A program made the translations under genes and the position numbers. Under the pieces are notes generated by a model. It was given only the letters and a program-made list of their open reading frames with translations, was not told where the DNA came from and searched no databases. From CALBPI01 sp038531945 (GTDB lineage Bacteria; Pseudomonadota; Gammaproteobacteria; Steroidobacterales; Woeseiaceae), in assembly GCA_038531945.1 (NCBI GenBank), contig JBCBBH010000003.1, forward strand, positions 812,281 to 876,280: DNA of 64,000 bases, read 5' to 3'. This document shows, piece after piece, positions 7,441 through 15,344 of this stretch; the first letter of the stretch is position 1, and the number at the start of each line of letters is the position of its first letter.

Positions 7441-7781
7441 CTGACGAAGAACTGATTGCCGAACTTGCTGACCTGCCCGCGTCTAGACTGATGACGCTAT
7501 TGAACACCGCGCTAAGTGACAGGGCCAAGAAGAAAGTCTACGCAAACGGAGACACTCAATATGACGATGTGATCTGTGTTGCTACTTGTACGTTTGGCTC
7601 CAATGATGGCATTGTCGATGAGTGTGCGATTGTGGAAGTATGCGCGCAACCGACTAACGATGCAGTTGTATTGGACGATTTCTCTGAACAAGGGCGATGC
7701 GAGGTTTGCAGTACTCTGTTGATAGCAAATGCAAAGAAAGCGGTTTGTCCAATCTGCGGAACTGTAAATCATCTCACTTAG
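7437..7781 (+). CDS. Zinc-ribbon protein, probable immunity to the nuclease toxin
   Basis: 114 residues from ATG 7437, which overlaps the toxin stop by 4 bases. The N-terminal half is acidic and helical (MTDEELIAELADLPASRLMT). The C-terminus has a CxxC...CxxC zinc ribbon (CEVC and CPIC). No family recognised. Coupling to the PD-(D/E)XK toxin tail argues for an immunity role; the ribbon is unusual for one. Confidence 0.55.
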   Translation: MTDEELIAELADLPASRLMTLLNTALSDRAKKKVYANGDTQYDDVICVATCTFGSNDGIVDECAIVEVCAQPTNDAVVLDDFSEQGRCEVCSTLLIANAKKAVCPICGTVNHLT

Positions 7782-7790
7782 ATTGCAGAT

Positions 7791-8075
7791 CACTAGGACA
7801 GGCATACACTCGCGCGAGCGATTAGTGCGATACGTCCACCGAGAATCGAGCAAATGATTTGCAGATCGTTGGGGTTTGTTGAACAGCAGGTGAATCTGAC
7901 GAGCAGGCGAGGACCACTAGGACAGGCACACACTCAAGAATGCAAAACGTGCGATACGTGCACCGAGGATCGAGCAAATGATTTGCAGATCGTTGGGGTT
8001 CATCGAACGGCGGGTGAATCTAACGCGCAGGCGAAGACCTCAGCCCCATGGGCTGCATAGGTGCCCGTTCGTCGG
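7791..8075 (+). repeat. Solo REP-like unit, then the 3' flank of RAYT element 3
   Basis: CACTAGGACAGGCATACACT begins at 7791 and CACTAGGACAGGCACACACT at 7915. Both continue with GATACGT-CACCGAG-ATCGAGCAAATGATTTGCAGATCG, then GTTGGGGTT. The second unit runs up to the RAYT stop and carries the hairpin CAGCCC-CAT-GGGCTG (8041-8055). No gene is visible. Confidence 0.78.
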
Positions 8076-9046
8076 TCACGCTTGTGGGCGCTTGGCCTTT
8101 TTCAACTGAGCGTGCAAGTCAATGACACCCCGTTTTCCGGCACCTGGTGTAGCACCGATGGCATGGAGTCGATCTAAGTAATCTGGCCATTGAATCGGTA
8201 AGTGGGCGTGTTTATCGCTGGTAGCCGAGCCGGTCGCAAATGTTGCCAGCGGTCGCACAGCAACATCGAAGTGGAACAAGTCGCCGTCGGTAATCAGACG
8301 CCGAATGGCGTCAGAGATGCCGCTAGGTTCCACTGAGTCCAACCGAGCGCGAACGCTGGTGTAAGCGGAGTCTTCCAACGTCGCGGCCATCTTGGCTCGG
8401 ATCGGATTCAGATCGACGTACATCATGGCGTTGATTAATGCATCGTTGCTTATCAGCGCTCTGGAATGAAATCGAGCCTCCCAGAAATGACCGGTACATT
8501 GATCTTCGGCATTGGCACGCCGTGCAATCGGTTCGTTTAGACACTTCATGAACCAGCTCAGGCTCGTGAGTCGTTGTCGATACACACTTACCGTGTCATC
8601 GACCGTCTGCAGCTCGGCGCCAGATAGTTCTTCTCCGGCCAAGTAGCGTTCTATCAGCAAAGAGCCCCGGAACAGTGACGTCCAACGGTTGAGCACCTCA
8701 TCGGTAGACCATTTTGATGCGTCTTCGCTGTTGAGGCGGACAACAAGGTGGTAGTGGTTGCTCATAATCGCGTAAGCACACACCTCAATCGTGAACAGCG
8801 AAGACAAGGCACGTAGTCGCGCTTCGATCCAGCCGCGACGGTGCTCATAGCACTTGCCGCTAACGTGATCCCGGCCGCACAGGAAGGCTCTGCGCACGCA
8901 GCGCGCGGTAATAAAGTAGAACGGCGTCTGAGCAAGGCAGACCAAGTGTTTTCTCGCTCGGGTCATGCAACAAGAGTAGGGCAACGCTCGGCCAGGTCGT
9001 TGTATTCATTGTTCGGCGATTGGGGCAACATCTGTGACTGTACGAA
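7915..9046 (-). mobile_element. RAYT element 3
   Basis: Same layout as elements 1 and 2. The left end is a perfect CACTAGGACAGGCAC. The right end has decayed to GTGACTGTACGAAT at about 9034-9047, so this copy has one mutated terminus. It marks the right border of the toxin island; chromosomal-type genes follow. Confidence 0.68.
8076..8966 (-). CDS. REP-associated tyrosine transposase, copy 3
   Basis: 296 residues. HUH motif (SNHYHLVV) and tyrosine motif (MMYVDLNPIRAKM) intact. It starts at ATG 8966. It is the closest relative of copy 2 in the N-terminal region (RDHVSGKCYEHRRG). Three intact paralogues within 7 kb is unusual, because RAYTs are usually single-copy and are vertically kept rather than multiplied. 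Confidence 0.92.
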   Translation of the reverse strand: MTRARKHLVCLAQTPFYFITARCVRRAFLCGRDHVSGKCYEHRRGWIEARLRALSSLFTIEVCAYAIMSNHYHLVVRLNSEDASKWSTDEVLNRWTSLFRGSLLIERYLAGEELSGAELQTVDDTVSVYRQRLTSLSWFMKCLNEPIARRANAEDQCTGHFWEARFHSRALISNDALINAMMYVDLNPIRAKMAATLEDSAYTSVRARLDSVEPSGISDAIRRLITDGDLFHFDVAVRPLATFATGSATSDKHAHLPIQWPDYLDRLHAIGATPGAGKRGVIDLHAQLKKAKRPQA

Positions 9047-9136
9047 TCGCCCAGAGCAAGTGACCCGATCACACTTATCCCTGGCATCGAAACAGATTGA
9101 TTGAATCTGGACCTATATGAGATAAGACTTTTTGAA

Positions 9137-9529
9137 ATGATACGTTTGGCGGTACGTGGTGGAACAATCGCCTGGATCTTGGTTCTTCTCGGTTGTCCTG
9201 CTGTGTACCTGCTCGAACTGCAGAATGAGTCGGAAGCTGAGATTGTTGTCTTCTACGAGTCCGGACTTGAGTCGACGATCATGCCGGGAGAATCGACACG
9301 GCAAAGTTATCAGGTGGGTTGCATTAGAATTCGGAAGGAGGGCAGCACCTTAGAGTTCACGCCGGCGCCAGTATCAGAAGGTGCGGTCAGTGTCGGTGTG
9401 TTTAGGTCAGCTATCCGCGGTTATGTTACCCAAGATGGACAGTTGGAGATCCAAGGCGCGGACAACCAGCGACGCCGTTTGCGGCCAGGTTGCGACAATT
9501 CAAACGGAACAAACGCTGAGCAGGAGTAG
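9137..9529 (+). CDS. Small predicted lipoprotein or secreted protein, unknown
   Basis: 130 residues from ATG 9137. The N-terminus MIRLAVRGG is followed by a hydrophobic run ending WILVLLGC, which could be a lipobox with Cys as residue 19 of the precursor, or an uncleaved membrane anchor. The rest is a beta-rich domain with no family I recognise. There is no strong ribosome site; an in-frame TTG at 9101 is an alternative start. No operon partner. Confidence 0.5.
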   Translation: MIRLAVRGGTIAWILVLLGCPAVYLLELQNESEAEIVVFYESGLESTIMPGESTRQSYQVGCIRIRKEGSTLEFTPAPVSEGAVSVGVFRSAIRGYVTQDGQLEIQGADNQRRRLRPGCDNSNGTNAEQE

Positions 9530-9656
9530 CGCGACTGCAAAAGTCCTCGAAACCATTGGGGGGCAGATCGACCAGGGTGAAATACAGTCCGAGCATCATC
9601 AGCCCCGAAGAAGGCGAACGAAGATCCGGTTTAATTCTCGCTCTGCTACAGTGCGG

Positions 9657-10205
9657 ATGATGTCACCCAGGACAGTCGAAAAAGCGGTACGGCGATGGCT
9701 CGACACCGTGGTGATCGGGCTAGGGCTCTGTCCTTTCGCCAAACCGGTCGTCGCGGCGAGGAAAATCCAGATCATCGTCAGCGAGGCCTGTGATCCCGAC
9801 TCGCTCATTAGCGACCTAGAGCGCGCGCTTTCGCTCCTAACCGATGATGGTCCGGACACAATCGTCTTTGCAGTCGCGAATTGGTTACACGACTTCGCTG
9901 ATTACAATGATTTCCTCGATGTCGCGGACGCGTTGATTGAAGCGAAGGCATTAGTGGGTGTGATTCAGATCGCCAGTTTTCATCCGGACTATCTATTCGC
10001 TGACGAGCCAGCGGATTCCATCAGCCATTACACCAACCGCGCACCGTATCCGTTGTTGCATCTACTCCGAGAGTCGGATGTTGAACAGGCGATTGCTCAA
10101 CACCCTGATGCAGAAGGCATCCCTGAACGCAATATCGCAAAGCTTGAATCGCTCACCGATGATGATCGACGGCGCTTGTTCAATACAACTCTGTCCAACG
10201 AGTAA
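9657..10205 (+). CDS. DUF1415 family protein
   Basis: 182 residues. The opening VEKAVRRWLDTVVIGLGLCP followed by FAKPVV, the FHPDYLFAD block and the AQHPDAEGIPERNIAKLESL block are hallmarks of DUF1415, a widespread proteobacterial family of unknown function. I use ATG 9657 (MMSPRTVEKAV) because the frame upstream of it is not family-like. It is cytosolic, with no signal. The 193 bp to the next gene, which converges on it, hold nothing recognisable. Confidence 0.85.
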   Translation: MMSPRTVEKAVRRWLDTVVIGLGLCPFAKPVVAARKIQIIVSEACDPDSLISDLERALSLLTDDGPDTIVFAVANWLHDFADYNDFLDVADALIEAKALVGVIQIASFHPDYLFADEPADSISHYTNRAPYPLLHLLRESDVEQAIAQHPDAEGIPERNIAKLESLTDDDRRRLFNTTLSNE

Positions 10206-10398
10206 GTACGGAGCGAATGTGTGTATCAGGTCAGATGCTCAGGCTAAGCGTTGCTGCGCGCGCATCATTCGATAACAGAACAGACTATCGTGCCCACTCG
10301 TTCGAGATGAAGAACCGGAATAGGGGCAAACCAGAACGATACCGATCCGCGATCAAGCCAGTTCCACTACTATTCCGACTCAAGCAAACACTGCAGCA

Positions 10399-10851
10399 CT
10401 AATTGACCTTCGGCATCCACGAACTGCTGGCAAGGAACCGCCAACGGTCGTTTCGATAGACCAGCGTTTCTGTGATTGCCATAACGCTCCTGTTTTTTAC
10501 GCCGTCGGTGGTTTCTCGATACTCAGTAGCGTAGTAATTCACTACAGCTGTATCCCCGTTCACGGTTATCGAAGCTGGTTTGAGCCGGTAGTAGTTCAGC
10601 TTACTCTGTTTGTTCCAGTATTTGAGCGTGGCGTCTAAAGTCTTCAGTGTTTGTGGAAGCGCCTCGTCCTGCCCCCAGCTTTGGTAATCAGATGTCGCAA
10701 ATTGCGTGGGCCACTTTCCTGACTCTTCGGCTTCCTCCGCCCATGTCGACTCTATGATATTCCAGACTTCGGACTGCTTCTCTGTCCACACGCCGAAGGC
10801 GGGACTGCAGGTTAGGAGCAAGAGGAAACATAAAGCTATAGTAGTTTTCAT
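10399..10851 (-). CDS. Secreted NTF2/SnoaL-like (DUF4440-type) protein
   Basis: 150 residues. It starts at ATG 10851, with GGAG 9 bases upstream, giving a clean signal peptide MKTTIALCFLLLLTCSPAFG. The mature part has the cone-shaped NTF2 pattern: helix (SEVWNIIESTWAE), TLDATLKYWNK, then strands ITVNGDTAVVNYYAT and LVYRNDRWRFLASS. Such domains bind small ligands or act as enzyme scaffolds; the substrate cannot be read from the sequence. Periplasmic. Confidence 0.65.
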   Translation of the reverse strand: MKTTIALCFLLLLTCSPAFGVWTEKQSEVWNIIESTWAEEAEESGKWPTQFATSDYQSWGQDEALPQTLKTLDATLKYWNKQSKLNYYRLKPASITVNGDTAVVNYYATEYRETTDGVKNRSVMAITETLVYRNDRWRFLASSSWMPKVN

Positions 10852-11132
10852 TTCTATCTCCGAATTCGCAACATCAACTACGTGAGATACTAGCGGGAAA
10901 GACAATTGATCAACAATCGCTATCGAATATGGCGGTCGAACCGAATTTCTCCGCATTTGACGGCAGCTCGCCCCAGACTCCCCACGTCTGTTCAACAACA
11001 GGCTCAGCTAAACCGATTGTGAGAACCGCTAACTATGTAGAGTCGCCTGCCTGTCCTCATCGACCGCATGCTTGTCCCAATCGAACGCAACCACCCCAAG
11101 AACCGCTAACGATACAGACTCGCTGGCCTGTC
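10852..11132. repeat. Intergenic stretch with degenerate REP words
   Basis: 281 bp without a gene. At 10934-10949 it has GGTCGAACCGAATTTC, identical to 1546-1561 (repeat family 2). Further right are three reverse-oriented family 1 words: GCCTGTCCTCATCGACCGC (about 11049), GCTTGTCCCAATCGAACGC (about 11069) and GCCTGTCCTAATCGACCGC (about 11126). The last overlaps the stop codon of the serine hydrolase. Confidence 0.6.
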
Positions 11133-12464
11133 CTAATCGACCGCGCTCACAATCTCGACGAGATCCTTAACCAATCGCGACACACCCGGGTCGGTGCGAT
11201 TGGTAGCACCTAAACGGACAATCACCAACGAGTGGCTGGGCACAATCACAACGTTCTGGCCCTGAAAGCCATCCATGTCGAGAACGTCGGGTAGATCGTC
11301 AGAGCGACGGTACAACCAAAAGCCCATACCGTAGTTTTCCGAGTCTGCCGAGCGCTGGCCAACCGCATCGATCCAGCTCGGATCCAGTAAGCGGCGACCG
11401 TCGACGACACCGTCGTCCAGATACAGCTGTCCGAGCTTCGCCCAGTCGCGCGCCGTCGCCCACATGTACGAAGAGCCAACCATGGTGCCAATCGTATCCG
11501 GCTCAATAATCGCACTCGACATCCCTAGCGGCTCAAACAGACGGCCGCGGACGGCCAGAACCTGGCTTTTGAGATCGGGGCCAAGCTGGTTCTGGAGATG
11601 TCGCATGGCAAGGTTGGTGCTGCCACTCATATAGTCGAACACTTCTCCGGGCGCATGGCGCTGCGGTCGACTGGCTGCAAACTTGGCCATGTCTGGGCTA
11701 GACCAAAGCATCAAAGAACTCGGGTCCGTACCATCGTTGCGCTCATCAATGGCGAGCCCAGAGCTCATACGCAACAGGTGCTCCAAAGTGATCTCCGGGG
11801 TCGCTGGCGAATCCACTGCGCCTCTCGCGGTCAGTTCCACTTCACCGCGGCGTGCCATGACTCCGGCTAGTGTTGCGGTCGCACTCTTGGACATCGACCA
11901 GCCCAACAGCGGTGTGTTTCGATCGATCCCTTGCGCATAACGTTCGGCGATCACTTCGCCGTTATGCAGTGCAACGACGGCGAGCGTATTTCGGTTGCCT
12001 CCCGCGGGCTCTTCAAACGCCCGATCCAATGCCTGCTCAGTCTGCAATGGGTCGAAGCGTTCTGGTGCTGCTTCGGGTAATGCTCGATCGGCAACATTCA
12101 GGGGTACCGTGATGGAACGATCCAACGCGCCGTCATGATCCAGCGTGCACCCCAGTCCTTCACGGTACACGGCTTTTTGTTGGTACATGCCATATACGCT
12201 GGCGGTTGCGGAACGTTCTTCGCGATCGAGTTCACTGCTGACCAAATCAGCCGCCCAATCCAATTGCGGCGTCAAATAAAGGGCGCGTGTGCGCTCGGGC
12301 TCCAGACCGGTCAGGAATGCCATTGAACAAATCTGTTTAGCGGTGATTCCCGACACGGTGGGCAGCGCATTGCGGTGGTAGTCCGAGCGCAAAAACAGCA
12401 CGAGACCAATGGAGATCGCAGCGACAATCAGAATCAACCCGCCACGTGCCAATTTTCTCATCAT
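11133..12464 (-). CDS. Serine hydrolase, beta-lactamase/penicillin-binding (class C) family, membrane-anchored
   Basis: 443 residues. Residues ~8-27 are a membrane anchor or uncleaved signal. The catalytic SxxK is S190-M-S-K193 in GWSMSKS, and the YxS/N-type motif is Y278 in FDYMSGSTN. A conserved LEHLLRMSSGL block lies between them. The family holds esterases, carboxypeptidases and lactamases, mostly periplasmic; no substrate can be assigned. The TAG stop (11133-11135) is part of a reverse TAGGACAGGC repeat, so the extreme C-terminus may have been trimmed by a repeat insertion. No operon partner. Confidence 0.85.
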   Translation of the reverse strand: MMRKLARGGLILIVAAISIGLVLFLRSDYHRNALPTVSGITAKQICSMAFLTGLEPERTRALYLTPQLDWAADLVSSELDREERSATASVYGMYQQKAVYREGLGCTLDHDGALDRSITVPLNVADRALPEAAPERFDPLQTEQALDRAFEEPAGGNRNTLAVVALHNGEVIAERYAQGIDRNTPLLGWSMSKSATATLAGVMARRGEVELTARGAVDSPATPEITLEHLLRMSSGLAIDERNDGTDPSSLMLWSSPDMAKFAASRPQRHAPGEVFDYMSGSTNLAMRHLQNQLGPDLKSQVLAVRGRLFEPLGMSSAIIEPDTIGTMVGSSYMWATARDWAKLGQLYLDDGVVDGRRLLDPSWIDAVGQRSADSENYGMGFWLYRRSDDLPDVLDMDGFQGQNVVIVPSHSLVIVRLGATNRTDPGVSRLVKDLVEIVSAVD

Positions 12465-12651
12465 TCTTCCGCCCTTTGTTTTCTGGAAATCATCGGTACG
12501 TTAATGATGCCAAAACAACCCACCACCTTCGACGTTGCACGGATGGATGCCCACGAAGAGCGCTGTGCTGAGTTCGGTTCATTTCCCCTAGTTCGACCCA
12601 TTTTCTCGCGATACGGTCCGTCAGCATCTGTGCATAGTAGGATGGGAGGCT

Positions 12652-14088
12652 ATGACACAGCCGTACGTCCCGCCGTGCCAAGACAGTCGAATTCTGGCTG
12701 AACCCTGCCCGCGCGAAGCAGGTCGTTTGCCAACACCGTCCGCGCAAATGCGCGGCCTGGCGGCCTGTGTTCTTGCGTCTTCGATGGCGTTCATTGATGG
12801 CTCTGCATTGACGGTCGCGCTACCGGCGCTGAAGCAGGAGTTCGGCGGTAGCGTTGCGGTCGTGCAATGGGTTCTGAACGGCTATGTTCTGGCGCTCGCA
12901 GCGTTGACGATGATCGGCGGTGCGATGGCGGATGCGTTCGGACGCGCGAGGATTTTGATGTGGGGGACCGCGGCATTCGCGCTCGCATCCGCAGCTTGTG
13001 CGCTGGCGCCATCCCCGCTGGTCTTGATTGGCGCGCGTGTGGCACAAGGCATAGCAGCAGCATTGGTTACGCCCGCGAGCCTTGCATTGATCGGGGAGCT
13101 GTTCGCAAAAGACGATCGAGGCCGAGCGATCGGAATATGGGCAGGGGCATCCTCGCTGGCTGCAGCGGGTGGGCCATTGTTGGGCGGCTGGCTCGTCGAA
13201 GCACTGAGTTGGCGAGCGGTGTTCTGGATCAATCTGCCAATGGCGGCGCTCGCCTTGCTTTTACTGGCGGGTTTGCCAAAGCGCAGCGGAGATGCCGAAG
13301 GGCGGTTCGACATCCTGGGCTCAGTTCTGCTCGCACTCGCACTGTGTGCCGTTGCATTCGCGCTTTCTGCAATTGCGCCGACAGACAGCGCATCGGGTCA
13401 TGGTGCCGGTGACGCAAACTGGATGCTATTTGGCGCGATGTTCGTCGCTGCCATTGCGCTGCTGAGTGCATTTTGGATTTGGCAGGGTAGGGCGACGCAA
13501 CCCCTGCTGCCTCGCTACATTTTCAGTAGCCGGACTTTTGCAGGCTTGAACGTCGCGACAATGGGGCTCTACACCGGGCTTTCGATCGTGTTTTTTCTGC
13601 TGCCTTTTGAGTTGATTGAGCGTCGTGGAATGAGCGCCGTCGAGGCGGGGCTCGTCTTCCTGCCATTCACACTCTGTGTGGCATTCCTGTCCAAATTGTT
13701 TGGGCAACTCGCGGATCGACTGGGATTGCGACGAATGCTGCTAGCGGGGTCTTTGCTAGCGGCAATCGGGTTCGCCGCGTTCGCGACCGATCCCGACAAC
13801 TTGGCCTGGCGCAGCCTGTATCTGCCGATGGCGATTAGCGGCCTCGGTTTCGCAGTTCTCGTGGCGCCTTTGACCGCGGGAGTCATGGCAAGCGTCGACG
13901 ATGCGGACGAAGGGTTGGCATCGGGGATCAACAACACCGCCAGTCGGGTCGCCCAAATGATCGGGGTTGCGGTAGCGTCGTTGTTCGCCGCTACTTCCGC
14001 CGGCCACGTTGCAGGACTGTGGGTGGCGGTCGTGGCGAGTGTTCTGGGTGCCGCGGCAATTGCGTTCATGGTTGCGCGCAACCCATAA
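12652..14088 (+). CDS. MFS drug exporter, DHA2 (14-TM, EmrB/QacA) family
   Basis: 478 residues. GGGAGG precedes ATG 12652. About 14 hydrophobic segments. Motif A lies between TM2 and TM3 (GAMADAFGRARIL) and motif C in TM5 (GPLLGGWLVEALSWRAVFWI). The early TM1 motif D-related stretch SSMAFIDGSALTVALPAL is typical of DHA2 proton-driven efflux pumps at the inner membrane. No adjacent adaptor (EmrA) or regulator is seen, so the substrate is unknown. The 187 bp upstream contain a degenerate GGGTCGAAC word on the minus strand near 12593. Confidence 0.9.
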   Translation: MTQPYVPPCQDSRILAEPCPREAGRLPTPSAQMRGLAACVLASSMAFIDGSALTVALPALKQEFGGSVAVVQWVLNGYVLALAALTMIGGAMADAFGRARILMWGTAAFALASAACALAPSPLVLIGARVAQGIAAALVTPASLALIGELFAKDDRGRAIGIWAGASSLAAAGGPLLGGWLVEALSWRAVFWINLPMAALALLLLAGLPKRSGDAEGRFDILGSVLLALALCAVAFALSAIAPTDSASGHGAGDANWMLFGAMFVAAIALLSAFWIWQGRATQPLLPRYIFSSRTFAGLNVATMGLYTGLSIVFFLLPFELIERRGMSAVEAGLVFLPFTLCVAFLSKLFGQLADRLGLRRMLLAGSLLAAIGFAAFATDPDNLAWRSLYLPMAISGLGFAVLVAPLTAGVMASVDDADEGLASGINNTASRVAQMIGVAVASLFAATSAGHVAGLWVAVVASVLGAAAIAFMVARNP

Positions 14089-14217
14089 CGCGATAACGGT
14101 TGGTCGCGCCATTGCCACCCGTTACCAGCGCTTAGGTTTGGAGCCGACGGGGTTGGCCAACCTCGCTGCGACCATCAGTACTTGACACCAATGTACCGTG
14201 GTAACAATATAGCGGAC

Positions 14218-14475
14218 ATGAATAAGACCATTGAACGCGTTCAGACGGGCGTGCGCCTAGAAAAACGTCTACTCAAGGTGCTGAAAGCACTCGCCGAACA
14301 ATTGGATATGTCGCTAGGCGACCTGCTCGAAGGTATGGCGCTCCATTGCTTTGAGGGCAGAACGCCATTCGGAGAGCCGACGCTTGAGAAGATTCAACAA
14401 CTCAAATCGGTTTACGACCTCGATTTAACAGCCGCAGATAGTCACAGATTGGATGAGACTGATGGGACACGCTGA
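14218..14475 (+). CDS. Small ribbon-helix-helix-like protein
   Basis: 85 residues from ATG 14218 (MNKTIERVQTGVRLEKRL); the in-frame ATG at 14182 lies in poorer context. The pattern VRLEKRLLKVLKALAEQLDM then SLGDLLEGMALH is a beta strand followed by two helices, as in Arc/CopG-type DNA-binding dimers. It overlaps the next gene by 23 bases, so the two are co-translated. It could be an autoregulator of the pair. Confidence 0.55.
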   Translation: MNKTIERVQTGVRLEKRLLKVLKALAEQLDMSLGDLLEGMALHCFEGRTPFGEPTLEKIQQLKSVYDLDLTAADSHRLDETDGTR

Positions 14476-14863
14476 GTTGCCTGATTTGCTGAACCGGTTT
14501 GAATCTCTCGAGATTGCTCCCGGCGATTTTCATCACGACGATCATGTCTATGTGGCCTTCGCCATGCTCGAGAAATATGATTATGTGACGGCGTGCACCA
14601 ACTACGCGAAAACGATACGCAAGATGGCAGAGAGCGTTGGCGTTCCTGAGAAATTCAACGCGACCATCACATTCGCTTTTGTCAGTCTTATCGCTGAGAG
14701 ATTGACGCGCACAGAAGGCTCAGGTCTCACCGAGTTTCTCGAACAGAATCCCGATCTCCTCGACGCTAGCGTGCTTTCCCAGTGGTATTCAAAAGACCGC
14801 CTGACCAGCGCGACGGCTCGCCGCCAGTTTCTGCTGCCCGATAGAGTTGCTGCGTCTCGTTAG
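14453..14863 (+). CDS. Conserved hypothetical helical protein, family unnamed
   Basis: 136 residues. The FHHDDHVYVAFAMLEKYDYV, CTNYAKTIRKMAE and ATITFAFVSLIAERL blocks recall an unnamed ~130-160 residue bacterial family with a HxxHV...T-T-A pattern. The His-rich start (FHHDDH) may bind metal, but this is a guess. ATG 14462 is an alternative start. The TAG stop at 14861-14863 is the first three bases of a TAGGGACAGGCAC repeat, so the native C-terminus may be shortened. Confidence 0.55.
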   Translation: MRLMGHAELPDLLNRFESLEIAPGDFHHDDHVYVAFAMLEKYDYVTACTNYAKTIRKMAESVGVPEKFNATITFAFVSLIAERLTRTEGSGLTEFLEQNPDLLDASVLSQWYSKDRLTSATARRQFLLPDRVAASR

Positions 14864-15145
14864 GGACAGGCACGCCTCGTTAGGGACAAGGTCTCGTTAG
14901 GGACAGGCACGTTAGGCCGTCTCGTCTCGGTAGGGACAGGCACGTCTCGTTAGGGACAGGCACGTTAGAGGACAGACACGACTGGCGTCTCGGTAGGGAC
15001 AGGAGCGCCCACCAAGACAAGCGTACCCGCTCTCTATGCCTGTCCTAGTCGCCCGCGCCCACCAAGACAAGCGTACCCGCTCTCTATGCCTGTCCTAGTC
15101 GCCCGCGCTTGCCTGTCCTAACCGCCCCTATGCCTGTCCTAACCG
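14861..15145. repeat. REP array, family 1b (TAGGGACAGGCAC), with inverted half and 50 bp tandem duplication
   Basis: Forward copies of TAGGGACAGGC or close variants, mostly preceded by GTCTCG(G/T), begin near 14861, 14881, 14898, 14931, 14951, 14966 and 14994. Reverse copies (TGCCTGTCCTA) follow at about 15037, 15087, 15110 and 15131. The unit 15005-15054 is repeated exactly at 15055-15104. The array is thus head-to-head and could fold into a long hairpin. No gene; from 15146 to the bactofilin stop at 15345 only the hairpin below is notable. Confidence 0.85.
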
Positions 15146-15294
15146 CCCTTGAATGGTTCAATTTATTGGTAAGCTGTTACAACCAAGGTACTTTCTACTG
15201 GGAGTTTAATAACGCGTTGTTGCGCGACGCGTTGATCGCCAGGCGAGCCCTTTCTTTGGGACGGCTATCAAATATCAAACCCACGTTGAGGCAC

Positions 15295-15338
15295 GTCCTG
15301 GACGCAGCGTCGTCCCTTGCCGACGCTGCGCCCAGGAC
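15295..15338 (-). terminator. Strong hairpin downstream of the bactofilin pair
   Basis: GTCCTGGACGCAGCGTCG pairs with CGACGCTGCGCCCAGGAC across an 8-base loop: 11 pairs next to the loop, then an outer 6-pair arm with one mismatch. It lies 7 bp beyond the bactofilin stop on the minus strand. No T run follows, so it may act as an RNA 3' stabiliser or a factor-assisted terminator. Confidence 0.55.
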
Positions 15339-15344
15339 CTGGTA

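Noticed and set aside
9381..9656. Longer start of the DUF1415 gene (274 residues)
   Set aside because: The extra N-terminal part overlaps the preceding gene in another frame and is unlike the family; ATG 9657 fits.
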